Origin: Mucilaginibacter sp.
GTDB taxonomy: Bacteria > Bacteroidota > Bacteroidia > Sphingobacteriales > Sphingobacteriaceae
Assembly (NCBI GenBank): GCA_028287805.1
Contig: JAQBOY010000099.1
Location: 1-44,948, forward strand
Length of the DNA: 44,948 nt
Reading direction: 5' to 3'
Shown here one piece after another: positions 17,104-25,412 of the stretch; position 1 is the first letter of the stretch; every line of letters begins with the position of its first letter. Below the pieces are notes generated by a model. It was not told where the DNA came from. It saw only the letters and a list, made by a program, of their open reading frames with translations, and did no database searches. Position numbers and translations under genes: made by a program.

Positions 17104-17250
17104 TATTAAAGCAAGAGTTTTACAGCAGTCGCTTCGGCTCTTGCCGGGTGACCTGTATCACAAGGCCTCCGGCCTACTGCGGCAAGATGCCGCTTAATAT
17201 TGCTTACCCGGCAAGAGCCGGGCGAGTGCTGAGAGCCAGCACTTTATTTA
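17104..17250. repeat. GC-rich, multiply structured intergenic element
   Basis: A perfect 15-bp stem (17135-17149 with 17206-17220) encloses two smaller hairpins: AGGCC-TCC-GGCCT (17163-17175) and GCGGCA-AGA-TGCCGC (17179-17193). A fourth hairpin, AGTGCT/AGCACT (17225-17243), is followed by an A/T-rich tract. GCAAGAG occurs at 17111 and again at 17211, and both copies can pair with CTCTTGC at 17138, which gives alternative folds. The base composition is much richer in GC than the surroundings. It may be a palindromic repetitive element or a structured RNA. It directly abuts the stop of the kinase gene. Confidence 0.7.
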
Positions 17251-19656
17251 TTAATCCTGATCTACTTGCGTCTGCCTGCGTACAGGAATTTCTAAAACAA
17301 ATGTCGATCCCTGGCCAGACGTGCTTTCTACCCATAATTTACCCTTGTGCCCGTCAATTATTTCATGGCTGATGTATAAGCCTATCCCTAAGCCCGACAT
17401 ATGTGCCGCTAAATTTTCTACCCGGTAAAACCTGGAAAAAATTCGCTCCTGCTGATCAGGCGCTATACCTATCCCAAAATCCTGTACAGATATTCTTATT
17501 TTATCCTCTAAAGATTTAGCATGGATAACTATTCGTTGATCGTTAGGTGAGTATTTAACCGCGTTCGAGATCAGGTTGATAATTACCTGTTCAATTCTCT
17601 GCTGATCAGCCTCTACTATTAAACCCTCCTCACAATGCAGTTCCATTAAATGTGAGGTATTGGTTTGGCGCATAATGTCAGTAACCTCTTTCAGTAGTAC
17701 ACACAGGTCAAAGTTGCAATAAGTAAAGGGCAGTTTTCCGGTTTGAATTTTAGAAATATCCAGCAGGTCAGAAATTAAAGCCGCTAATTTATTTACCTGT
17801 TGACTGGCTTTTACAATAAATGATTTATTCCGGTCATCCGGTGCAAAATTTCGTTCAATCAGTTGAAGATACCCTTTAATACTTGTTACGGGAGTTTTTA
17901 ACTCATGGCTGGCCAGCCCTATAAATTCATCTTTCTTAGAATTAAGCACCTTAATTTCTTCGTATAATTTAGCATTATCTAAAGCAATAGCTGCCTGGGC
18001 GGTTACAGCGGATATTAATTGTTCGTGTTCTTCAGTAAATCTTCCGGGTTTATGATGACCAAAAAACAGCCCGCCTATAACCGACCCTGATTTAGAGAAT
18101 ACAGGCATCGCCATATAACTCACCACTGGTAAATGGCCTTTTGGCATACCGAAATGAGGCGCGCTTTTTCCGTAACTCGGATCCTTGGTAATATCATCTA
18201 CCCTAACGATCTTTTCACCACTAAAGGTGGGATGAAACACGGCTGTATTTCGTGGCATACCAAAGTTTTCAAAGGTTTCTTTTGGAGCGCCTGATAAAGT
18301 GTATAATCGATAGGATTCGCCCTTTTCATCAACTTTATTGTAAAAGAATGCACCAAAATCCGCTCCGGCCAATTGGGTGGTGGCATCTGTTACTTTTTGT
18401 AAAACATCCTGTATATCCAGGTTTTCGGCTATAACTTTACCAAGCGAGTTCAATATCTCTAAATTTTGAGCATATTGCTGGAGCTTGCCTTCTGTAAGTT
18501 TTTTTTCGCTGATATCGCGGGCGATCTTTGAAGCTCCAACAATTCTTCCAATTACATCCTTTACAGGAGAAACAGAAAGAGAAATGGGTATTTCCCTGCC
18601 ATCCTTTGCAATACGGATGGTTTCAAAATGATCTACTTTGTTTCCCTGAGCAATACTATTGATGATAATATCCTCTTCTGCAAGGCGTGAGGGTGGAATT
18701 AACAAAGAAATATGTTTTCCCAACACCTCTTCTTTTGTATATCCGAACATTCTTTCTGCCGCCCTGTTCCAGCTGCTAATAATACCTTTAAGATTTTTAC
18801 TGATAATGGTATCATCAGAAGTATCAACTATGGCAGCAAGCATAGCCTGATTTTCATAGGCTTGCTTCTTATCGCTAATGTCACGGGCAATTTTTGATGC
18901 GCCTATAATTTGTCCTGTACTGTCCCTTATGGGAGAAACAGAAAGAGAAACGGGTATTTCTCTGCCATTCTTTGCAACACGGATAGTTTCAAAATGATCT
19001 ACTTTTTCACCTTGAGCAACATTGCCGAGGATAATATCCTCCTCTGCAAGGCGTGATGATGGAATTAACAAAGAAATATGTTTTCCTAACGCCTCTTCTT
19101 TCGTATACCCGAACATTCTTTCTGCCGCCTTATTCCAGCTACTGATAACCCCTTTAAGGTTTTTACTGTAAATAGCGTCATCAGAAGTATCCACTATAGC
19201 AGCAAGCATAGCCTGGTTTTCATCGTATTTTTTTTGTCCGGTAATATCAATCAGTGTATTAGTAGCGCCTATTAATGTTCCGGCGGCATCAAATGTAGGA
19301 ACAGGATAAGGCAATACGTTTCTGTAACTACCATCGGGGCGCTGTATAATTATTTGCTCTCCCTCAATTGCAATCCCTTCCTTTAGTACTCTTGCCATTG
19401 GGCAGTCATCCAGGGGTAAACTATCCCCATCCGGTTTAAATATTTTCCACGAACCACACCACAGATCCTTGCCAATCTCCGGCTCTCTTCCCCAAAGTTT
19501 TACTGCTGCACTGTTATACCCTGTAATATAACCCCAACGGTCACAAGTATAAATAGCAACCGGTAATTGATCAAAAAGCTGAGGTAACTGTATATTGTTT
19601 ATATCTGATATAGCATTTTTTTTAAGAAGCGTATCATTATTTAAAGTATGGGCCAT
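17251..19656 (-). CDS. PAS-PAS-PAS-GAF sensor histidine kinase
   Basis: 801 residues, soluble. Three PAS domains (about 20-140, 145-265 and 268-388) precede a GAF domain (about 400-560), a HisKA domain with H584 in ASHELKTPVTSIKGY, and a complete ATPase domain (N-box QVIINLISNAVKYS, G1 DFGIGIAPDQQ, G2 SGLGIGLYIS). PAS2 and PAS3 are near-identical over long stretches (ENQAMLAAIVDTSDD; AAERMFGYTKEE; GKHISLLIP), which shows a recent internal duplication. The last PAS of the kinase at the left edge is also similar. No receiver gene is adjacent. A long perfect hairpin lies 23 bp upstream of the start. Confidence 0.95.
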   Translation of the reverse strand: MAHTLNNDTLLKKNAISDINNIQLPQLFDQLPVAIYTCDRWGYITGYNSAAVKLWGREPEIGKDLWCGSWKIFKPDGDSLPLDDCPMARVLKEGIAIEGEQIIIQRPDGSYRNVLPYPVPTFDAAGTLIGATNTLIDITGQKKYDENQAMLAAIVDTSDDAIYSKNLKGVISSWNKAAERMFGYTKEEALGKHISLLIPSSRLAEEDIILGNVAQGEKVDHFETIRVAKNGREIPVSLSVSPIRDSTGQIIGASKIARDISDKKQAYENQAMLAAIVDTSDDTIISKNLKGIISSWNRAAERMFGYTKEEVLGKHISLLIPPSRLAEEDIIINSIAQGNKVDHFETIRIAKDGREIPISLSVSPVKDVIGRIVGASKIARDISEKKLTEGKLQQYAQNLEILNSLGKVIAENLDIQDVLQKVTDATTQLAGADFGAFFYNKVDEKGESYRLYTLSGAPKETFENFGMPRNTAVFHPTFSGEKIVRVDDITKDPSYGKSAPHFGMPKGHLPVVSYMAMPVFSKSGSVIGGLFFGHHKPGRFTEEHEQLISAVTAQAAIALDNAKLYEEIKVLNSKKDEFIGLASHELKTPVTSIKGYLQLIERNFAPDDRNKSFIVKASQQVNKLAALISDLLDISKIQTGKLPFTYCNFDLCVLLKEVTDIMRQTNTSHLMELHCEEGLIVEADQQRIEQVIINLISNAVKYSPNDQRIVIHAKSLEDKIRISVQDFGIGIAPDQQERIFSRFYRVENLAAHMSGLGIGLYISHEIIDGHKGKLWVESTSGQGSTFVLEIPVRRQTQVDQD

Positions 19657-19679
19657 TACATTATAACATTTATTCCGCC

Positions 19680-19731
19680 AAGTTGTTAAAGGTATTTATT
19701 TTATTTATTAAAAAAATACCTTTAACAACTT
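19680..19731. repeat. 18-bp perfect hairpin upstream of the sensor kinase
   Basis: The arms 19680-19697 and 19714-19731 are exact complements (arm AAGTTGTTAAAGGTATTT) around a 16-base A/T loop. It begins 23 bp before the kinase ATG. A/T-rich arms without a flanking T-run make a standard terminator for the upstream formimidoyltransferase gene uncertain; it could be a leader hairpin or a binding site. Confidence 0.75.
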
Positions 19732-19823
19732 ATGTTTACAACATTACTTAGTTGATACTTAGTATCTTAACTGCAACAACAAGTACTAAGCCAAAGTATA
19801 TACCAGCACCACTTATCGTTGTT

Positions 19824-20858
19824 TTACAAGGCTTTATTCTTCAACTGATATTCAATAATCCGCTTTGCAGGATAAAATGGCGCCAGTTCATCTAACCCCA
19901 TAGCTTTTACCGCTATAAGGATCAGTTCATTTTCGTTTACTTCTGCGCTGCTTTGTTGTTTTTGCAGAAAGTATTTACCCGCGTCAAGCAAGGCTTTAAG
20001 TGGTACCATGCCTATTAGTTCACTCCCTGTTACTTGTATACCTCTTGCAGCAGCACAATTACAAACCTCTTCAAAGGCAATATGCAACGGCGTTACCGCC
20101 AGGTTGGTCAGGTTCATAGATACCTGTGCAATACCATACTCTTCAATATACCAGCCAATAGCTTTAACAGCCTTTAAGGTACCGGGTTGCTTTGCAGGTA
20201 CGTTGTCGTTTACCTGCTCGCCTTCACGTATTATACGCCCTGATTCGCGCACATCAAAAGCGATAGCATTGGCCATAGCTACAGAAGTAGTGTTAAGGTT
20301 AACGTTATAAGCTACTAAAAAATCTCTTGCACCTATAACTGTAGCGCCTCGTTTAATATCCATTTCCACCGGACCAAAATCAGGCAGCCATCCGGGTAAT
20401 TTTATCTTTTTAAAAAAACCTTCATATTCGCCGGCACGGATAACCGACAAATTACTGCGGGTTTTATCTGCCTGGGCATATTCATATAAATAAACAGGGA
20501 TACCTAACTCCTCACCTACCCTTTTACCTAACATACGGGCATAGGCGGCAGTTTCTTCTAAAGTTATATTACTGATAGGTATCAACGGACAAACATCTGT
20601 AGCACCCATACGCGGATGCTCGCCGTGCTGACGGCTCATATCAATCAATTCACCCGCCTTTTTGATGGCTAAAAAGGCGGCTTCAATAACTGCATCTGCC
20701 TCACCTGCAAAAGTAACTACCGTTCTGTTAGTGGCTTTGCCGGGGTCTACATTCAATACCTGCACTCCATTTACAGTGGTAATCACATCCGTTATTTGCT
20801 TAATGATATTTAAGTTGGCCCCTTCGCTAAAATTAGGCACGCATTCAATTAGTCGCAT
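19824..20858 (-). CDS. ftcD: Glutamate formimidoyltransferase
   Basis: 344 residues. It transfers the formimino group from N-formimino-L-glutamate to tetrahydrofolate in histidine degradation. Landmarks are ECVPNFSEGAN at the N-terminus, RQHGEHPRMGATDVCPLIP with the catalytic histidine (H81), and ARDFLVAYNVNL before the C-terminal subdomain. It corresponds to the transferase half only; the cyclodeaminase half found in the fused FtcD enzymes is missing, as is usual in many bacteria. No other hut gene is nearby, so it is isolated among sugar-acid genes. Confidence 0.94.
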   Translation of the reverse strand: MRLIECVPNFSEGANLNIIKQITDVITTVNGVQVLNVDPGKATNRTVVTFAGEADAVIEAAFLAIKKAGELIDMSRQHGEHPRMGATDVCPLIPISNITLEETAAYARMLGKRVGEELGIPVYLYEYAQADKTRSNLSVIRAGEYEGFFKKIKLPGWLPDFGPVEMDIKRGATVIGARDFLVAYNVNLNTTSVAMANAIAFDVRESGRIIREGEQVNDNVPAKQPGTLKAVKAIGWYIEEYGIAQVSMNLTNLAVTPLHIAFEEVCNCAAARGIQVTGSELIGMVPLKALLDAGKYFLQKQQSSAEVNENELILIAVKAMGLDELAPFYPAKRIIEYQLKNKAL

Positions 20859-20925
20859 TTAGTTATTAGTGATTTTTGAATTGGTAATAATGCAAAATTA
20901 TTTATTACAGCGAATGATATTTTAT

Positions 20926-20933
20926 TAATTTTG
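20926..20933 (+). promoter_or_regulatory. Candidate -7 promoter box for exported YhcH copy 2
   Basis: TAATTTTG matches TAnnTTTG and lies 53 bases before the ATG at 20987. A convincing -33 element is not seen. Confidence 0.35.
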
Positions 20934-20986
20934 ATAAGTAGCTGTATATAGGCCCTGAAATTCATCTCAATTTAACCTTTTCAATA

Positions 20987-21604
20987 ATGAGTATTTTAAA
21001 TATCAAAAAAATGGCATTGCTTTTTGCTTTGGCTATGGTAACTAACCATCTTATTGCACAAACTACCGACTCAGTTGCTAACATTAAAAAAGCCGATAAA
21101 TGGGTAAAAAGCAATGCATGGGCAAAAGATTTAAAAATAAAGCTGCACACACCAGTAAATAGTGTTGAATTTAAAAGACAATACGAGTTAAATAAAACCA
21201 TTTGGGATAAAGTATTTACCTTTTTAGACGATAGTAAATTATCAACCCTTGCACCTGGTAAATACCCCATAGAAGGCACCGGTTTATTTGCTTCAATTAC
21301 AGAAGCGCCGTCAAAAAAGTTTGAGGATACCAAATGGGAATCGCACCGTAAGGTTATTGATCTGCAATATATTATTATAGGGAAAGAAAAAATGGGCAAA
21401 GCTCCTGTTTCAACCGCTACTGTTACACAAGCTTATAACTCAACCAAAGATGTAGCCAATTATACAACAGAGGGCACATACGCTATTGCTACACCAATGG
21501 AATTCTTCCTGTTTTTTCCGGATGATGCACACAGGCCCAGCATTATTGTTGATGGTTATGATACCGTAAAAAAATTGGTCATAAAAATTCCATATACGCA
21601 ATAA
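20987..21604 (+). CDS. Exported YhcH/YjgK/YiaL-family protein (copy 2)
   Basis: 205 residues with a signal peptide (about 1-25, ending HLIAQ) and a YhcH domain (about 55-204). It is clearly paralogous to the protein at 12323-12952: both have KADKWVKS-AWA-DLKI after the signal and share the VNSVEF, PGKYPI and FFLFFP blocks. Likely metal ligands are kept in WESHRKVIDLQY and DDAHRP. The function is inferred to be a periplasmic sugar-acid anomerase or isomerase-like activity. It is convergent with ACS transporter copy 2, whose stop is 15 bp away, so the pair repeats the arrangement at 12323-14413. Confidence 0.9.
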   Translation: MSILNIKKMALLFALAMVTNHLIAQTTDSVANIKKADKWVKSNAWAKDLKIKLHTPVNSVEFKRQYELNKTIWDKVFTFLDDSKLSTLAPGKYPIEGTGLFASITEAPSKKFEDTKWESHRKVIDLQYIIIGKEKMGKAPVSTATVTQAYNSTKDVANYTTEGTYAIATPMEFFLFFPDDAHRPSIIVDGYDTVKKLVIKIPYTQ

Positions 21605-21619
21605 TGTTCCCCGTATTGT

Positions 21620-22972
21620 TTACACCTCTATTTCGGGTGCTTTGGCTGTTAATACTTTTATAAAGCCCCAGGCTATAATATAGGCCAAGGCGCAAATAGT
21701 AAACATGATAAGGTAAGCAAATTGAGGGTTTGAATGATAATGGGTATTTAATATACCTGATAATCTTTGAATAATTACACCACCAATACCGCCGGCCATG
21801 CCGCCAATACCTATTACAGAGCCTACAGCTTTTTTAGGGAACATATCTGATACTGTTGTAAAAAGATTAGCTGACCAGGCTTGATGAGCTGCCGCGCCAA
21901 TGCAAATAACAGCTATGGCCAAAACAGAAGCATAATTCCCGAATATAGCCTTGTTGCCAAAGTATTGGGTAAGCAATAAGAACAAAGGGAACAATGCTAT
22001 AATGAACATGGCATTCATCCTGGCTTTATTTACCGGCATACCCCGGTTAATCATTATTCGCGGAAGGTTACCGCCAAAAGTACTGCCGAAAATAGAAATG
22101 GTATATACTATAAATATTGGCCAGATAATTTGGTGAACATCCATTCCAAATTGTTTTTTCAAATAATCAGGTAACCAGAATAATAAGAACCACCAAATAC
22201 CGTCGGTCAAAAATTTCCCCATAAAAAAGGCCCATGTTTGGGGATAGCGAAATAGTTTCCACCAGGATATTTTTTCCTTTACAGCAACATCTTCAGACGG
22301 GGCGGCATGTACAGCCAGCTCATCTTCATGTATATAATCAAACTCCTCTTTTGAAACAAACTTTGACTTTGCCGGAGGATTATACAGTGTGAACCAAAAG
22401 ATCAGCCATAAAAACCCAACAGCGCCTGTAATAATATAAGCCATTTTCCAACCCACTGCTTCGCCCCAGTATATCAAGCACCAGGGTACAAATAAAGCAG
22501 AGATCATAGCGCCAATATTAGAGCCGCTATTAAATACGCCTGTAGCTAATGCCCGTTCTCTTTTAGGGAACCACTCCGCAATGGTTTTGATGGATGCCGG
22601 GAAATTACCGGCCTCACCAATACCAAATAAACTTCTAATAATGGTATGAACTACTACTGAACTGCCCGCAAAAGCATTCAGCATTCCAAAAACCGACCAG
22701 ATAATCAATGAAAGCGCCAACCCCAGTTTGGTACCAATTTTATCAATAATAAACCCCGCGAATATGGTAACACCGGCATAAAAAGCAGTAAAAAAGGAAG
22801 TTACATATGAGTATTGGTTATCTGTCCAACCGAAACCACCTTTAGCTACAGGGGTGCAAAAATAATCTTTTACATAACTGATTACCTGGCGGTCCATGTA
22901 ATTGATAGTAGTTGAGAAAAGCAATAAGGTTGCAATTACCCATCTGTATTTGCCTATTTTGGTTTGCTGCAT
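21620..22972 (-). CDS. MFS transporter, ACS family, hexuronate (ExuT)-like (copy 2)
   Basis: 450 residues, about 12 transmembrane helices, closely similar to the transporter at 13046-14413 along its whole length. Shared blocks include TTINYMDRQVISY, FGIGEAGNFPASIKT, EWFPKRERALATG and AAAHQAWSANLFTTVSD. Substrates of the family are hexuronates and related sugar acids. The upstream site differs from that of copy 1: here a strong class-B palindrome lies 75 bp before the start, so the two carriers are probably induced by different signals. Substrate specificity is inferred. Confidence 0.92.
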   Translation of the reverse strand: MQQTKIGKYRWVIATLLLFSTTINYMDRQVISYVKDYFCTPVAKGGFGWTDNQYSYVTSFFTAFYAGVTIFAGFIIDKIGTKLGLALSLIIWSVFGMLNAFAGSSVVVHTIIRSLFGIGEAGNFPASIKTIAEWFPKRERALATGVFNSGSNIGAMISALFVPWCLIYWGEAVGWKMAYIITGAVGFLWLIFWFTLYNPPAKSKFVSKEEFDYIHEDELAVHAAPSEDVAVKEKISWWKLFRYPQTWAFFMGKFLTDGIWWFLLFWLPDYLKKQFGMDVHQIIWPIFIVYTISIFGSTFGGNLPRIMINRGMPVNKARMNAMFIIALFPLFLLLTQYFGNKAIFGNYASVLAIAVICIGAAAHQAWSANLFTTVSDMFPKKAVGSVIGIGGMAGGIGGVIIQRLSGILNTHYHSNPQFAYLIMFTICALAYIIAWGFIKVLTAKAPEIEV

Positions 22973-23046
22973 GGTTTAGATTTACTGGTTGGTCATTTCA
23001 AATGTATTGTTGTTGTTAATGGTAATCAAATTTTAGCCTATTATTT

Positions 23047-23068
23047 TTTACGCAAACGTATGCGTAAA
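23047..23068. promoter_or_regulatory. LacI-type operator palindrome (class B)
   Basis: The 22-bp dyad running from TTTACGCA to TGCGTAAA has 10 of 11 pairs symmetric around a central CG. It lies 75 bp upstream of transporter 2 and about 200 bp upstream of lutA. It shares TTACGCAAACGT with the site between KDPG aldolase and KDG kinase. This is strong evidence for a LacI-family operator. Confidence 0.72.
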
Positions 23069-23267
23069 TAAATTTGGCATATATCAATATAACTATGTAA
23101 GAAAATTGCATTAAATAATTTGATTAAAATCTCTACTTTTAGCCGTAGCTACTGCAATGGGCTACATTAACATTAATAAAGAGTGGAACAACAAGCCAAT
23201 ACTTAATGATAGGTATTGAATTAAAATGTTACTTCCTCTAATCAAACTATTACTACTATTACTATAT

Positions 23268-24008
23268 ATGAGAGTTGGATTATTTATACCTTGTTACGTT
23301 GACCAATTTTACCCCGGTGCCGCTATTGCCACTTTACAACTGCTGGAAAAACTGGGTGTAAATGTGTTTTATCCTAAAAACCAAACCTGTTGCGGGCAAC
23401 CTATGGCAAACTCTGGGTTTGAACATTTAACAGGTGGGTGTAACGAGCTGTTTCTAAAGAATTTTTCAGAATTTGATTATGTTGTGGCTCCTTCAGGCAG
23501 CTGCGTTTTGCATATCAGAGAACATTTACATGATGATAAAGACCCCGAAGCGGCAAAAACATTAAGCCATAAAGTTTATGAGTTAACTTCCTTTTTAACC
23601 GATGTATTAAAGGTTACGTCATTACCCGCTAAATTTCCGCACAAGGTGGGTTTTCATCAAAGCTGTCATGGTCAGCGGGGATTACACCTTTCGCAAATGA
23701 GCGAACTGGTAGCCCCGGATTTTTCAAAACCTGGTAGCTTGTTAAATATGGTTGAAGGCATTGAGATAATTTCGCTTAACCGGGTGGATGAATGCTGCGG
23801 GTTTGGCGGTACTTTTTGTGTTGCTGAAGAAGCCGTATCTGTAAAAATGGGTAAAGACAGGGTTACTGACCATTTAGAACATGGCGCCGAATATATTACC
23901 GGCGTAGACATGTCATGCCTGATGCATATGGAAGGAATTTTACACCGGCAGGGAAGTAAGGTTAAAGTACTGCATATTGCACAGATATTAAACGGGGAAC
24001 AGGAGTAA
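23268..24008 (+). CDS. lutA: L-lactate utilisation protein LutA (Fe-S, CCG domains)
   Basis: 246 residues from the ATG at 23268 (MRVGLFIPCYVDQFYP). An ATG at 23226 would add a leucine-rich 14-residue stretch absent from the family. Two cysteine-rich CCG domains are present: NQTCCGQPMANSGFEH near residue 45 and DECCGFGGTFCVAEEA near residue 178. With LutB and LutC it forms the cytoplasmic iron-sulfur complex that oxidises L-lactate to pyruvate. First gene of a tight operon (12-bp gaps). Confidence 0.93.
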   Translation: MRVGLFIPCYVDQFYPGAAIATLQLLEKLGVNVFYPKNQTCCGQPMANSGFEHLTGGCNELFLKNFSEFDYVVAPSGSCVLHIREHLHDDKDPEAAKTLSHKVYELTSFLTDVLKVTSLPAKFPHKVGFHQSCHGQRGLHLSQMSELVAPDFSKPGSLLNMVEGIEIISLNRVDECCGFGGTFCVAEEAVSVKMGKDRVTDHLEHGAEYITGVDMSCLMHMEGILHRQGSKVKVLHIAQILNGEQE

Positions 24009-24020
24009 AAGCGACCAGAT

Positions 24021-25400
24021 ATGAGCATAGAAACAAAAGATCACGCGGAATTAGCGGAAACCTTTAACCGGGATGAAAACCGGGTTGACTGGCACGATGA
24101 AACGCTTTGGTGGATAAGGCAGAAAAGAGATAAATCGGTACATCAATTACCGGAATGGGAAGAGTTAAGGGAAACCGCATCCCAAATAAAACACAATGTA
24201 TTATCCAATTTAAGCAGTTACCTGCAAACATTTGAAGCTAATGCCATAGCTAACGGCGTTAAAGTGCACTGGGCGGCTGATGCTAAAGAACATAATGATA
24301 TTATTGTTGGCTTGCTACAGGCTAAAGGGATTAAGCAAATGGTAAAAAGTAAATCCATGCTTACCGAAGAATGTCATTTGAATGATTTTTTAGAAAAGAA
24401 TGGTATAGATGTCATAGACTCTGATCTTGGCGAAAGAATTGTTCAGTTGGCTAAAGAACCACCCAGCCATATTGTTTTGCCATGCATCCATAAAAAGAAG
24501 GAAGAAATTGGCGAACTTTTTCATCAGCACCTGGGAACACCTGCAGGTAATGCTGATCCGCAGTTTTTAACAGAAACCGCGAGGCAGCATTTACGGGAAA
24601 CGTTTTTGGTAAGAAAGGCGGCACTCACCGGCGTAAATTTCGCGGTAGCAGAAACCGGCGAGTTTGTAGTATGTACCAATGAAGGCAATGCAGACATGGG
24701 CGCGCATCTTTCTGATATTCATATTGCCAGCATGGGAATTGAAAAGATTATACCGGAACGGAAACACCTGGGTGTATTTTTAAGGCTGCTTACCCGCAGT
24801 GCCACAGGCCAGCCTATTACTACTTATTCCAGTCATTTCAGTCAGCCGCGAAAAGGACAGGAAATGCATATTGTTATTGTTGATAATGGGCGCAGCGTTC
24901 AATTAGGCAGGGAAGATTTCAGGAATTCATTAAAATGCATCCGTTGTGGTGCATGTATGAATACCTGCCCGGTTTATCGCCGCAGTGGTGGGCATAGCTA
25001 TCATAATGCTATATCCGGCCCTATCGGTTCTATATTAGCGCCAAACCTTGATATGGAAAAATATGCAGACCTCCCCTTTGCATCCACGCTTTGCGGGTCA
25101 TGCTCCAACGTTTGCCCGGTTAAAATTGATATTCACCAGCAGTTGTATAAATGGCGGCAGGTAATTGTAAAAAATGGTTATGCTACCACTGGCAAAAAGG
25201 CTTCAATGCAGTTGATGAGCTTTACGCTATCTAACCCAACAGCCTATCATACCGGTGGAAAAGTTGGACGATGGGTTTTAAAACATGCGCCATTCGCGGT
25301 CAACAATAAATTTAATCCATGGTATAAACAACGTGACATGCCGGAACCACCGCAGGCATCTTTTGGCGAGTGGTATGAAAAAAACAGGAAATCAAAATAA
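24021..25400 (+). CDS. lutB: L-lactate utilisation protein LutB (ferredoxin/LUD-domain)
   Basis: 459 residues. An N-terminal LUD domain (about 60-290) is followed by a two-cluster ferredoxin module: C306, C309, C312 and C316 in CIRCGACMNTCP, and C358, C361 and C365 in CGSCSNVCP. The C-terminal tail is typical of the family. It is the electron-transfer and scaffold subunit of the LutABC lactate oxidation system. It starts 12 bp after lutA and ends 12 bp before lutC, which indicates one transcript and fixed stoichiometry. Confidence 0.94.
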   Translation: MSIETKDHAELAETFNRDENRVDWHDETLWWIRQKRDKSVHQLPEWEELRETASQIKHNVLSNLSSYLQTFEANAIANGVKVHWAADAKEHNDIIVGLLQAKGIKQMVKSKSMLTEECHLNDFLEKNGIDVIDSDLGERIVQLAKEPPSHIVLPCIHKKKEEIGELFHQHLGTPAGNADPQFLTETARQHLRETFLVRKAALTGVNFAVAETGEFVVCTNEGNADMGAHLSDIHIASMGIEKIIPERKHLGVFLRLLTRSATGQPITTYSSHFSQPRKGQEMHIVIVDNGRSVQLGREDFRNSLKCIRCGACMNTCPVYRRSGGHSYHNAISGPIGSILAPNLDMEKYADLPFASTLCGSCSNVCPVKIDIHQQLYKWRQVIVKNGYATTGKKASMQLMSFTLSNPTAYHTGGKVGRWVLKHAPFAVNNKFNPWYKQRDMPEPPQASFGEWYEKNRKSK

Positions 25401-25412
25401 ATAATACCTGAA

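Noticed and set aside
17135-17220. Cloverleaf-like folding resembling a tRNA
   Set aside because: The outer stem is 15 bp, not 7, and there is no T-loop consensus GGTTCGAATCC, no anticodon arm of correct size and no CCA end.
20962-21399. A 145-codon minus-strand open frame
   Set aside because: It runs antisense to the exported YhcH gene, which has a signal peptide and clear family motifs.
23226-23267. N-terminal leucine-rich extension of LutA as a signal peptide
   Set aside because: LutA is a cytoplasmic iron-sulfur protein; the ATG at 23268 gives the family-typical N-terminus.
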